From: Antedon mediterranea
Lineage: Eukaryota; Echinodermata; Crinoidea; Comatulida; Antedonidae
Assembly: GCF_964355755.1 (NCBI RefSeq)
Contig: NC_092680.1
Coordinates: 16,531,001-16,595,000, forward strand
Direction: 5' to 3'
Length of the DNA stretch: 64,000 nucleotides
Shown here: piece by piece, positions 36,317 to 48,400 of the stretch
How positions within the stretch are numbered: position 1 is the first letter of the stretch
How the letters are laid out: the number at the start of each line of letters is the position of its first letter
Notes under the pieces: generated by a model
The model's input: only the letters and a program-made list of their open reading frames with translations
Told to the model about the DNA's origin: nothing
Databases searched by the model: none
Program-made: the position numbers and the translations under genes

Positions 36317-39300
36317 TTAATATACTGTACCTTCAACATGACAGACTTCAACATCAGCGCCATGTTTTAGAAAAAAATCGAGCCAAATAATTTGCTTGTG
36401 AGACAATGTGTCACCAGGTCCCTTAACTTCAACAAGCTTCAGATAGAAAAAAAAAAGTTGTGATTAGTAATTGCGTTTATATTATAACCAGCCATTAGGC
36501 ATGGTCCACTAGCAACGCAACATAATGCAACCCATGGAACATAAGAAAATGGCCTTCCAATAAATGTATTTGCCCCCATCTGCATAGTTTAGTTGGCGTC
36601 CCGCGTACTTTTGAGTACGCACTGTTGTATGTTTTCCAGTTTTCTTTTGCCTTGCGTTGTTGCGTGAAATCAAACTGATTTGATCTCCCGAAGCAATGTC
36701 GCAGCACTGTTGCGTCGTCAGTTCCCATTTGTGATTACACAATACAACACTTTGCATTGATTTGTCACTGCACTGCATCCTAGTGGGAACTAAGCTTTAT
36801 TCCAAGAATGGTGACCTCACAATATGAATGGATTTAGTTCTCTTTTAGATGCAACACAAGGTCATAGACCCACCTTAAGTAATTTGACCAATCACGACAC
36901 AATAGGCCATCCAACTGGCACTTGTGATTGGTCAACTCACTTTTCACTCACTGTTGTGTTCAAGTTGGAACCAAGCTTTTTTGCATAAATCAGTATCATG
37001 AAGTTTAAAGTAAACACAACAACAACAATTTTATTTTGACCACCATCTAAATTACATTCCATCATTTTAATCGAAAGAAATATGAAGAAAGAATGTGTTG
37101 ATATTAAGTTTGCGGTACACCACATTATACATTTTGATCAATATACTTTGATCAATCTCAGGATAACATATTGATTTCGCCATGCAAACTTTCAAACAAA
37201 AAAGCATGTACCTTAAAAGTATTGTCACTTGTGTTCCAGACCGTCAAATCTGGTATGCCGGCTCTAAAGTGGCCATGATCTTTCAGTATTCTCTCTCCAA
37301 CAGAGCTTAGGAATTCACCTCCAAAACACACCAGCAAACTCTACATAACAAATATATTACAGTACTGTATGTGATGTTGAGTTAGTACGGTACAAACAAT
37401 GTTTTTATTCTTTACACTTATTCATTTATTTTCAACGCAACAAACAATACCTTTGCATGATCCAGGTTTTGAAATGTATACCAACTGACGCCAGCACACA
37501 GCTCTTCATAAACAGCCTCCCATTTTTGTTCTAGCATACCAACTAGCATAGACGAGTCTGCTTCCTTAATTTCCTTCAGCAGCGCATCAATAGCCTCCTG
37601 CCTGCTCAAATAGAAATCCTGTGTACGCAAATCCAATGGGGCAGTCTAAAATCAAAGATGACAAATTTCAGGACTACTGAGTAGCGTTTAATGCTTGAAA
37701 TAATTAATAATAGGACACTATTTTTGTTGAGTAATTTTAAAAACAAACCTGAAAAATATTCCTAAAAACGTCTGGCACACCCTCTGCGAACACAATATCC
37801 CAAAACAGAAGGAAAAGCAAAGTACATATAGCAGAACCTTCTGCATGTACACCTACACAAATAAAAGAAATCTTAACATTTATATTTTACTGGAAAAAAA
37901 AGAAATATAACTGTATCATGGAACTATAATATAATTATATTATAGTTCCATGCTTGTATAAAACGTGCAGGAAGCAGTTACCACTTGACAGTACTCTAAG
38001 CTTTTCCAAAAGTTTATTAAAAAGAACATAAAAACAACAGGCTAAACAATCTATCAAAACAAATTCACTTATAGCACCAATGTAGGTTTAATTTACCTTC
38101 ATTGTAGCCACATTGTCTGTAGTGAGCCAAAGCAATTTCCTCAACACCACACACTACATCTACTTTTTCTCCATCAGCCTCTGTTACACTTCGTACAAAT
38201 ACATTATTCCTGCCTTTTTGGGCATGGGGAAGTATTCGTCCCTTGATGGTCACCTGAAAAATCGTAAGACAAAACTTATTTTTGTCAATGCAATCAAAAT
38301 ATCTTTTAGCTTAATCAAACTTTTAGTAAAACCCACACTTTTGAGACCCAACAACATTAGGTTTCTGTTGAATAGGGGTTGGCCATAGTTATAAAATATA
38401 TAGTTTTTCTTGATAGGCTTAAACCACTAAGAATATGTTTTTTAGTGTTGGATATATGTGGGTACAAATTCCACATGTGGATGGCCTTCTTTAGATATTC
38501 TATCCATACCTTGGGTGCGTCTTGGTAATGTGTGAAAACTACAGACTCAAGTTCACTCCTCAATGTGTTTCCTGAAGGTGACGAACATATTTTTTCAGCT
38601 CTTTGCTGAAGAGCATAGCAGTAAGCAGGCTTGACATGTTTATCAGCTAGGCCTTGTTTAATGTCATATAAAGCCTTAAAAAAATGATATTTTATATCAG
38701 CTAGGCCTTGTTTAATTAAATGTATAAAGTCTCAAAAAAGGTGTTATTTTATATCAGTTAGGCCTTGTTTAACGTCATAGCCTGAAAAAAGTTATATCTT
38801 ATATAAGCTAGGCCTTGTTTAAGCTTGAAAAAAGAGATATTTTATATCAGCTAAACCTTGTTAATTACATATAAAGCCAACAAAAAAAGTGATATTTAAT
38901 TACTGTACTGGTCAGCCATGTCAAAATATTGTTTATTGATAAATTGTGACTTTTGTAATTAAATGCTTGGGATCCGCACCTGTTTTGGTTTTTTCAGATG
39001 GAAACTTAGGTTTAAAGCAAGACGATCCCACCAGCGTCCTCTATGATGCCTGCAGTACACAGTTTGCACTAACAACTTTCTGAGCAGTTTCACAGCGTCC
39101 TCGTAACAACCTTTCTTTTGCAAAATTTCAACACCAAGGTAGGTAATACGAGTGTATACGCATAGAGCTGTGTGTCTTCGTAGAAATTCTGGCAGTTTTG
39201 AATCGAGTCTGGAAAAAAACACTTTATTATTATTATTATTCAAGTTTAATTCCAAAACTTACTGTATGACATTTTATTTATTTTATGACATTTTCGAGGC

Positions 39301-42300
39301 GCGACAAGGTCTATAAACAAGTTTTATAAAAAACGTTTTTGTCTCTTCTGTGTTTCAGTGCTTATAACACTGTACCTGATTATTCTCAGAATTCTTTGTA
39401 ACACTACAGAAGAGTTTAAATGAAGTTTTTATTTAAAACAATTTTTTTAAATCTAAAATTGGGAAACAAATGAAATAAATGGATTACTTGATTGGATTGT
39501 AATTGCTGTTTATTATCAATTTATGTTCTTCTTCAGCTTTTTCAAATAATGAAAACGAAGTGTCGTAATTCTTCTTCTCCATTGCAGCGGTGATATCTGC
39601 TTCATATTTGTGAGCTGTTTCATATCTATTATAAAACAATTTTAAAGTGAAAGTTTAAAAAAATATAAAAGAAGCACTCAAATGTATACTTGGTAAATTG
39701 CACGACCCCAGGGGAGGACAACCCTGCGTCAGTCTCAGTGGCGGATCCACGATTTTGAAATAGGTAAAATGAAGGGCTGAGCTTAATTTGATGTTCTATT
39801 TTTTTTCATTACAACCTGCAAAATTTGGTGGGGTGGCTAGGGCCACCTGGGCCTCTGAAGATAAATACAGTTGAAGTGTTTTTTATTTTTAAAATTGATA
39901 AACTAACCTTATCAATTCGTCTCGAGATTGAAATACTTTACGTTGCCGCTCAACTTTGTACTTGGTAAATTTCATATGACCCATATCTGCCAATAGTAAT
40001 GTTTGCCTAAACAAAAGTAAATAAATAACATTGCATTTTGTCTTGATTACATGACTACATATTTCAGTAAGTACAGTAAATATCAGACACTGTTGGGCTG
40101 GCCAAATATGTCTGGTTTTCCGGAATGTCTGGGTTTCGAAATGTGTTTTTAATGGTAAAAATGAATTTGGGACTTGTATTGGGAGAGAGTCTGGAATTGG
40201 TAGAGTTGACTGAGACAAGAGAATTATTGTACAAGTAATGAATTGTTATGAGTTGAATTTGGAGAATACTTATTATTTGTTTTATAACACATCTATGATT
40301 TAAGATGAAATCAGTTGTTTAATTTAAAAAAGTTAACATTAGCAGTAGTTGTGTTATATTTTGTGTTTGTTGAATTGAGAGAAGATATTTATTCGTTTAA
40401 CGCCTGTCATCCAATCTTTAAATTAATATAAATACACTCCCAATTTAACAAATATTCATTTTTGTATACTGTACTTAAGTCCTAAAGTTTAAAAAAAGTT
40501 GCCATAATAAATTTGAGTCAAACATTTGAAAAAAGACATTTAAGTATGCAAATATTGTTATTTTAAAGTGAAAAAAAAAATCATTAAAACCTACATTGGT
40601 GTTTGTTTGTTGTTTGATCTATCCTCCTCCTCATGGCTACTAGTTATGCTAAAGAGAATCATGAGCCTTGAAAATAAGATCTTTGTTTCTGGGTTCAACT
40701 TGATGCACTGTGCTAAGGTCTTTTTTGCTCTATAAGAACACAAAATGTTCAAGATAGTTTTATGAATACAGCAGAATCACTCTTTAAGGACACCCTACAG
40801 GGCTTGCAAAACAAGGAAGACCAGCACTTGCATATTGGTGTACTAGATACGAATACTGGTATGCAGAGAGAAGAACAAACAATTGCAGAAAGGAAATTAT
40901 GGAGGAATCTATAAGTTTGTCCCAGACTAAGCAAGTAAGTATTCAGGGAGAACACCTATTAAATTGACACTTCTGTAAAATTAAATTAGGAACAATAAAT
41001 GTTAAAACTACAGCCAATCCCCTATTCATGGGACACTTTTAGGGGGATAATTTGTTGCGGTTTTGAATGTTCCCCTAAATAGGAGTTCTACTAGACTGTA
41101 TATACAATGTACAAACAAATATGTCCAGGTCCTTATCAATGGCGTTTATCACAAACCATATTCACAGGGTCACTTTATTTATTTAAGCATGTTCTTATTT
41201 CAAGGTTCAATGATATATATATCATTCATAATTAAACATTTACACCCATCCAGTTGAAATAAATTGTTTTCTAAAAATGGTGATTTCTTCCTTAAAAACA
41301 TACTTAATCTGTATCAACACTTTTCAGAAAACATCTTTTTGTAGGTACAGGTACACAACAATTGAAAATATGAACCAACACAAACTACAAAATGTAGTTT
41401 TAAGCAAAAATAAATGTAAACCTTTGACATATTTTGTTCATCAATCCTTTTCCTAAGACAGACTTCTGCTTTTTGCCATGTGTTAGTAAGGTCTGCACTA
41501 GATTTGCTTTCTGTGACACGTTAACCTTAAAACTCTTTGCAAGATCTCGTAATTCAGAAGACATAAGCAATTTCAAAATTTCTTCTGGGTCTTGCAGATC
41601 ATTTTCTAAAAATGAAAAATACCAACCAATTTATATACTGTATATAGCTAGGTTCTAGACCAAAATTAGTAAAAAGATATATATTTTGACACACATGGCA
41701 TTTCATATGTATAACACATGAGTTGGTATTTTCAGAAAAAAATTGAAAAGCTGAATGGTGGACTATCATAAAAAAGACATTCAATTCAAGTCTGGTATAG
41801 AGCTATAGTAGTGTACTTCTTTAATCCAGAGGCTGGAAATGATGCCATTTTGATTGGGGTCCCTTCTAAATCGCCCATAGTACAGTATTGTGCTTTCTTT
41901 TAATGTGTTTTTATATGCGTTTTTTATATATAAAAAGTGTTAAATTAAGGATTATATTGGAAACCTAATCCAATTGGCAAATATCAAATCTGCAGCTCAC
42001 CATTTATAAATAATGCAGCATCAGTCAGCTCTTTGATAGCAGGACCAAGGTCTGAAGAAATCTGTGGATAATCTACTTTATTTGCTCTTAACCAGGCATG
42101 CTTCCTTTGGTACAGCCTTACATACAGTTGTTGTGAGGGTACTAAACAAAGAGGAATAATACTAGTAAAAGGAATAACGGCAGTGGTGAATCTAGGATTT
42201 TGAAATAGGGGTGGAATTAAAACAAAGCAGTGTTTAATGTTATGTTTAAATACAAACAAACTATTAAAACACTACTTAAATTTAAGACTCTTTGGTGAAG

Positions 42301-44173
42301 TGTGTGTGTGTGTGGGGTTGGTTTTGTTCATATGATTATGCTATTGGGATTTATTATCTTCGCTCTATATTACCTGACAAGTTTTTGAATCCCTCAATAA
42401 CTGTTAATTCTGTGTCACTGAAAAGACTCCTGTCGTCTGCATTACCTAGCACAGTGTCCATTATTAGTTTGAAGTTTGCCAGATAATATGGCACACCATG
42501 TTTGTATGGCGACTTTCTTGGAGAACTTCTTTTTCTTTTATTGTTTTTAAACCTGTAGGGTGATTTAATATTGTCTGTAGTGTTTGTCTTTATTAATGAT
42601 GAAGGTTCATTTGTAGAATCGGCTGTCATGGAGAAAGTTGAGCTGTTACTAGATTGTGATTCTTGTGTGCTAAACAGAGATTTTTGAGAGCATGAATCTT
42701 GAGATTCCAGTTGGCTTAGATATGAAAGTTCTTCATCATAAAGAGACAAGGGTGTCAAATCAACATTGCTAGACTGGGAAGAGTTGTCAAGTTTTTCTTC
42801 CATATTAGACTTTGTGTCTTCTAACACTTGTGACTTTGGTGGAGTTGCAAGTGGTCTTGAAAATGTCTTAACCGTTGCTGGTTTTTGTGGTGAAATAGTA
42901 AAATTCTGCATTTTATTTGAAAAATTAAAATCTCTCTGGAAGACTTTATTATTAGTAGTACTACTTAGCTGGCTTGATAGGCTATCTTTCTGATAGGTGG
43001 GGCTTTTTGAAGAATTATGTGATGTGCTGTTACAAGAAGACTGTTGGTTGCTTTGAAGACATGTTTCATATGCATTCATCTGTTGACTAGTTGATGGAAT
43101 ATCAGATGGAAATAAAGCTTTAGAAACCTTTCTAAATTTAAACTTATGTTCACTTTTGGCAGTATAGTCAATGGTGGGATTCTGTGTTTGTGATCTTGGT
43201 GGTGACCAAAGTGGATTTGAGAAGACTTTAACTTTGGCAGATTTTGCAGGAGATATTCGAGAAAATTTCACCTGAGACAAAGCAAAGTCATCTGTTTCTC
43301 GTTTAAGATGAGCATTGACATTAGCTTTGGTTAGAGAAGAAGAAAGTGAAGTAGAAGCTTCTGATGGTAATGAAGATGCATAGCCAACCGTTGATTGGGA
43401 TAACATAGTTACATCTTTCTCTAAACTGTTGGTACTTCTACTCCTAGTGGTTGGTCTCCGAGTTAAGCTGGATGACACATAGAGTTTATCTTCTGGTTTT
43501 TCAGGATTTTCTGTTTGGCATCTAAACCTTGTTGATTTTAATGATGAAGATGGTCTGGTGGTTTCAGTTTGTGATGACAATTTTACATCAAAATATTTAG
43601 AAGTTGATGTCTGATCCATTACAGAATTCTCAAATTCAGAATTTATCTGGCACTCAATTTTAAAGAGGGGATTGTCGTTATTGGGGTATGAGATTGTTAT
43701 TGAATTACTTTGTAGTTCTATTTCATCACCTGACTTCTTAGTTGACCTTTTTGATGACTGTTGGGAAATATTACGAGTTCTTTGATTGTCTTGATATGCT
43801 CTATTATTACATTTTCGATTATATGTTTTCCTGAATTCTACTTTATCAAAAGTATTTCCTGAGGTATGTTCTGTATCCTTAGCATCACAACCAGTAATAT
43901 TTTCGACATCTTCTTTACATACGTCAATCACTAAGCATTGTTTATCTAAATGGTCATTAATCATAGAAATTGACAACTTAGTTGAACACACTGGACATGA
44001 TACTTTCTGAATTGGTTTCTGTGAAGAGAACATTGTAGGAATAGTAGGCTGGGTGTTCTTCCGTCCATCTGCAGTAGAATCACCATTACTGCTATCCAGT
44101 CGTAGCCTTTTGCTGCAGAGATCACTTGATGAATTTATTATCTTCTTTCTTGTATCCATCTTAAGGAAAGATT
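36317..44173 (-). CDS. FAN1: FAN1, Fanconi-associated nuclease 1
   Basis: Thirteen exons on the minus strand, in transcript order: 44173-42374 (ATG at 44159), 42141-42001, 41605-41422, 40729-40595, 40006-39908, 39625-39488, 39208-38980, 38674-38510, 38253-38097, 37852-37749, 37645-37451, 37340-37212, 36436-36317; 3582 nt, 1193 aa. UBZ4-type ubiquitin-binding zinc finger CPVC...H...C near residues 55-75. A long Ser/Thr-rich disordered region follows, then [14 protein letters not shown], a SAP-like segment (LRDLAKSF), a TPR-rich middle ([25 protein letters not shown]) and the VRR-NUC domain with GIPDLTVWN and [18 protein letters not shown]. Asp of PDL and Glu/Lys of EVK are the PD-(D/E)XK catalytic residues. 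It is a 5' flap endo/exonuclease for interstrand crosslink repair recruited by ubiquitinated FANCD2. The longer first exon explains the length over the human protein (1017 aa). Confidence 0.95.
36498..36797. mobile_element. MITE family C copy
   Basis: Left end GCATGGTCCACTAGCAACGC, right end TCCTAGTGGGAACTAAGCTT, with CCCATTTGTGATTACAC inside. It lies in the last FAN1 intron, 60 bases from the final exon. Confidence 0.75.
36846..36980. mobile_element. MITE family C copy, left end decayed
   Basis: Contains ATTTGACCAATCACGACAC, its complement-like CACTTGTGATTGGTCAAC, and the right end GTTGGAACCAAGCTTTT. It lies in the same FAN1 intron as the previous copy, 50 bases away. Confidence 0.75.
37917..37952. 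repeat. 36-bp perfect palindrome in a FAN1 intron
   Basis: CATGGAACTATAATATAA followed directly by its exact reverse complement, with no spacer. It lies between FAN1 exons 9 and 10. Confidence 0.95.
38640..38908. repeat. FAN1: Tandem repeat derived from a FAN1 splice acceptor and exon start
   Basis: About five units of 42-57 bp sharing TATCAGCTAGGCCTTGTTTA and an A-rich block. The first unit includes the true 5' end of FAN1 exon 8 (38674), encoding IKQGLADK, with its TTTTTTTAAG acceptor. The others lie upstream in transcript sense, inside the intron, and have diverged. Confidence 0.85.
39733..39850. mobile_element. hAT-like terminal fragment
   Basis: Starts CAGTGGCGGATCCACGATTT, a terminal sequence common on hAT-type elements. 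Related starts occur at about 42179 (CAGTGGTGAATCTAGGATTT) and 20005. Only the end is recognisable. It lies in a FAN1 intron. Confidence 0.5.
40066..40213. mobile_element. MITE family D copy, left end decayed
   Basis: Shares ATATGTCTGGTTTTCC, ATGTGTTTTTAAT and the right end (GTATTGGGAGAGAGTCTGG...GAGTTGACTG) with 58133-58291. It lies in FAN1 intron 4, just upstream of exon 5 (40006). Confidence 0.75.
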
Positions 44174-45482
44174 CTGAAATATTTGTAAACATGATTAGGA
44201 ATAGGATATACTATGCACAAAATGATGTACTCTGGAAAATATCTTTTTAAAACATGTTAGGACATTTCTAGGTGGTAGCAACAAGGCCAAGAGCAATGAC
44301 AAGCATAACAACTTAATTGAAGACTTAACTACCCTAGGTGGGAGTGATACTGCTGTGATAGCTATACTAGGCCTAGACCCTAGAGTTAGTATAGCAGTTA
44401 AAATTACTCATTATACAGGCAGTATAAGTATCCTGGCTATACAGTGTAGTAGAGTGTAAAGTACTAGTTGTAGTGTAGGCCTCTACTAGCCTTAGGGCCT
44501 AGACCTAACTAGGCTTAGTTAGGCCTACTAAACTAAGGCGAGACAGTAGGTAGTACTACTACTACTATAGTACTACTAGTACTAGTACTACTTACTAGGC
44601 TAGGCCTAGCTAGTAGCTAGTAGGGGACCGCTAGTAGGACCTTATTTATCAATTATCAACTGACTGACTGTTCTGAACGTTCGGTCTCTAATATAATATT
44701 TTTAGGACCAACACTATCAATTATCGTTACATTTCCATTAGTTATACACATCTAGGCTAATTAGCAGCTTGTCATATTTTGTCCAGTCCAGCCAAGAAAA
44801 CATTCAGACTGACCTCAAAAACAACAAAAAGCCCTCTCCAGGTACGGTCACCAGAGCCTGGCGAATCCATTTTTGTATTATTTCTTCTGACATGAGGTAG
44901 GTGCGCGTGTAAATATTACACCTATAGTTTATACCTACATACATAATTGAGCATTTTCATATTCATATGAATTTAATAAAACGTTTCTACTTAGATAAAA
45001 CCGAAAACTATTATTTCCAATTGCATTTACATTGTTTTACCTCATATTGCCTCCCCTAAACTTAAAATGGAATCGTCAACAAAGGGGATTTCCCGGAAGC
45101 GGCATTCGCATAGCTGCACACACACACGCTGCAATCTTTGTAAACAACCACACCACCAACACCAGGAAAGCGATATTTTAACACAAATTACGCACAGTAG
45201 GCTACTTCCGACTAAGGATTCCTGGTTGTAATAATGTTTGTCCAATCAAACGATTAACCTGCAGTGAAATAAATCAGGATCTAGAATAAAGCAATAGTTG
45301 TAATAAAGTGTATACAGTCAGCAGAGTTACGTAGGCCTAGTTTTAAAATGATCAGCCACTGATGTAATACTAACTATATCCTATCTATCCCGGAAGGATG
45401 ACCTAGTGAACTCAGCTGTGGGGAGCTAAATAAAGCACTAAATAACTGGAAGGAGGCTAGCTCAACATTATTCGCTTAGAAT
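44174..45482. promoter_or_regulatory. Divergent promoter region of FAN1 and LRRK
   Basis: About 1.3 kb separates the FAN1 first coding exon (acceptor at 44174-44176, so an untranslated exon lies upstream) from the LRRK ATG. The centre (44330-44640) is unusually rich in CTAG and AGGCCTA words. No TATA box is evident. Untranslated exons of both genes and a shared bidirectional promoter should lie here; exact start sites cannot be placed from sequence. Confidence 0.6.
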
Positions 45483-48400
45483 ATGGCATCTAAAGAAGAC
45501 CTCATTGAAGCTGAAGTAGAAGGTACTGTATTTTTCTTTTCTTTTTTTATTTGAAACAAAGTTACCTTGCTTCTCCATTCTCTCTCTTTCCTTCCTACTC
45601 CATTACAGGCAATATAAATCTCACTAAATGATAAATTCAGAACATAAATAATCTTGAATGTAAATGGGTAAAATGGGGTTCATACCGAACATCTAAGCAT
45701 CTAATTTAAATATTTTGTTTATTTTATAATGTAGAGGTGACGTCAAAGTTGGAAGAGTTTATTGACAACGGTGATAATATTTCAGCACATCGGCTTCTCA
45801 AAAAATTGGAGAATGAAAATAAATTTCATGTCCTTCGTTGTACATTCCCAAATTATTCACGGGTAAAAGATGAAAATGTTGGCGATCTTTCAATCCAGCA
45901 ACCTACAGAAAGATCTTTGGAGTTGCTTCATAAAGCATGTGAAAAGGGCAATCAAGAATTTGTTTTGTTTCTTTATGAGTATGGAATGCCATTGGACCAT
46001 GAAGGAAAAATGGTATGTTACCTAGTTTAAGTTTCAGTTCTCATCATATTGTCTCAAAAGTTTGTTGCAGGATTTTAGTAAATTTTCATTTTGTGAACAC
46101 ATGTTGCTTAATTAGCTTGACATTTCATAAATACTGTACAACCGAACTACATTTGAATTCTACATGTCAGACTGTCATTGTAAGAATTTAAGAAATAGAA
46201 ATAAAATAACCCAACTAGTTACTAAAGCAACAGTCCATTACCATTCTACATAAAATTATTAGTTTCATAATTTTCCTCCCTGCTGACTTTCGACTGCTAT
46301 TGCCTTTTTTGATGTTTTTATGCCTGTATCTTGATGTTAATTTTACTTTTTATAAATATAAGTTGTTTACATTTGTAATGCTGTGTAGATTTTATACATA
46401 CATATTTTATGCAATTATTGTTTTTTTACATTCAATTTTTTGGCCATTTTGAGTTGTAACTGTAAAGAATAATAATAATACAATATTTGATGTAGTTTAT
46501 ATCAGCTGCGTTTTTAAATAACATTACAATATTTGAGAAAAACATGATGAAAGAGAAACGTTTTGTTACAGGGCAGAATGTCACACTCAGGTGGCTGGAA
46601 AGAACTAAAGTATATTTCTTTTGTCCTTTAATCTCCTTTCAATTTGGCACTTAATACATAGATCACATAAAAATTACTTGTTGTTGTTTCCACTTATGAT
46701 TAAACATTGAAAAAAGTGAAGATTTTTCAATCGTTTTTGCAGGAAAAAATTCAGATAAACATAATAATAAAATAATAATAATAGTTAATACAATTGAACT
46801 ATTATTAAAATCACTATCAATTACATGCAACATGCAATTACAATTTATAATACATACAATAATAAAATACATGATCATTAAAATGTATAGTACCTGTAAT
46901 TACAAAATAAGGAAATATAAAAAGTAAAAGTCTTGAGACTTCCTGTCACTGGAGTGGGTTAGGTGATCTACTTAAATCAACAGAAAAAAGGAACAAAAAC
47001 AAAATTGTAATTGCAAATAGATTTTCTCCATTTCCCTGTTGACTCAATGGTGACATGACAATAAACATTAAATACAGATAGATAGTGTTATTATTAACAA
47101 GCTGTCTATTTGTCTATGAGAACCAAATGTAGCCATCAATAATCAACCAAGTAGTTGTTTCAAATTACTCTACTTACCTACTAAAACAAATAATGGTTTG
47201 CCTTTAATATAAAAATACAAAATAAACAGTTAAATTTAAACTAAAAACTTCAAGATAATGCCTGACTATGTTTTGCCTTCAAATTATCGATTTATCAGTA
47301 CTGTATATACATTTGTACAACAGTACTGTAGATATAATTTTTTGGTGAAAGTGAATTACTTGTGTAATATAAAAATGGCCTATTCAACAATAACAACATT
47401 TTAAAGGAAGTTCATTCCTTAGCTTTGATATCAATGCCTGCCTAAACAAGAAGTTTATTCAACAATGACAACATTTTAAAGGAAGTTTATTCCTTAGCTT
47501 TGATATCAATGCCTGTCTAAACAAGAAGTTTATTCGTGGGAATTTTTCACTACAATTCTTTGTAATATTAGAAGTAGTCTGTTTCATTTTACACACACAA
47601 TGAGATCTATTTATTTTCAAAAGGTATTCATAATACAGTAGTAACAATTTACATAGCTAGGCACTTGATTCAAACATATTGACTGTGTGTTATCACAACC
47701 TAAACATTGTGCACACATTCAACGTCATGGTCTGCAAGCTTACTCTTTTAATCATTTATACCCAACAGTTTAAAGGAATTCCCCCATTAAAATGCATGAG
47801 TGCTTTTACTTATCAAACTTTTATTTTCAAATTACAATGTTTATTATGGTATTATCAAGTAATTTTACAATTTCACTATCTCATTTTGATTATAATTTAT
47901 GTTTTCTTTGCATTTTATTCTGAGTGACATCAAGATAGTTGTAATCTGAGTGACATGTACATTAAGTTTGCTTCCTATACTAAGTTGTAAAGTCGGTCAA
48001 GGTTCATAACTTGAAATGAATTCCATAATCTTATTAATTGATTTATATCTCAGAATTTCATAATTAATTAAATTTAATCAAACAAATTATGTTTGGAATC
48101 CTTGTGAAAGTAATAGACTTTTAAATTTTAAAGGAAACTTTTCACAAAATGTGCTATAGTTCTAAACCAAAAGGTATGTTTGAGCTGCCAAAGTTAACTT
48201 TTGGATTTTTAAATTGTCAACATATTTTTTATTATCTATTGTATTATGTTAAGTGTGCAAATGAAATGCTACTGTATCAGTGTTTATGAGTTACCTCTTT
48301 GTGATTTCATATACAGTACAGTAGTTTTTACCAAATGTATACTGTTATGTTATATATTATATAAAACGTTCAGGTCATTATGAAGCATAATTAAAGTGGT

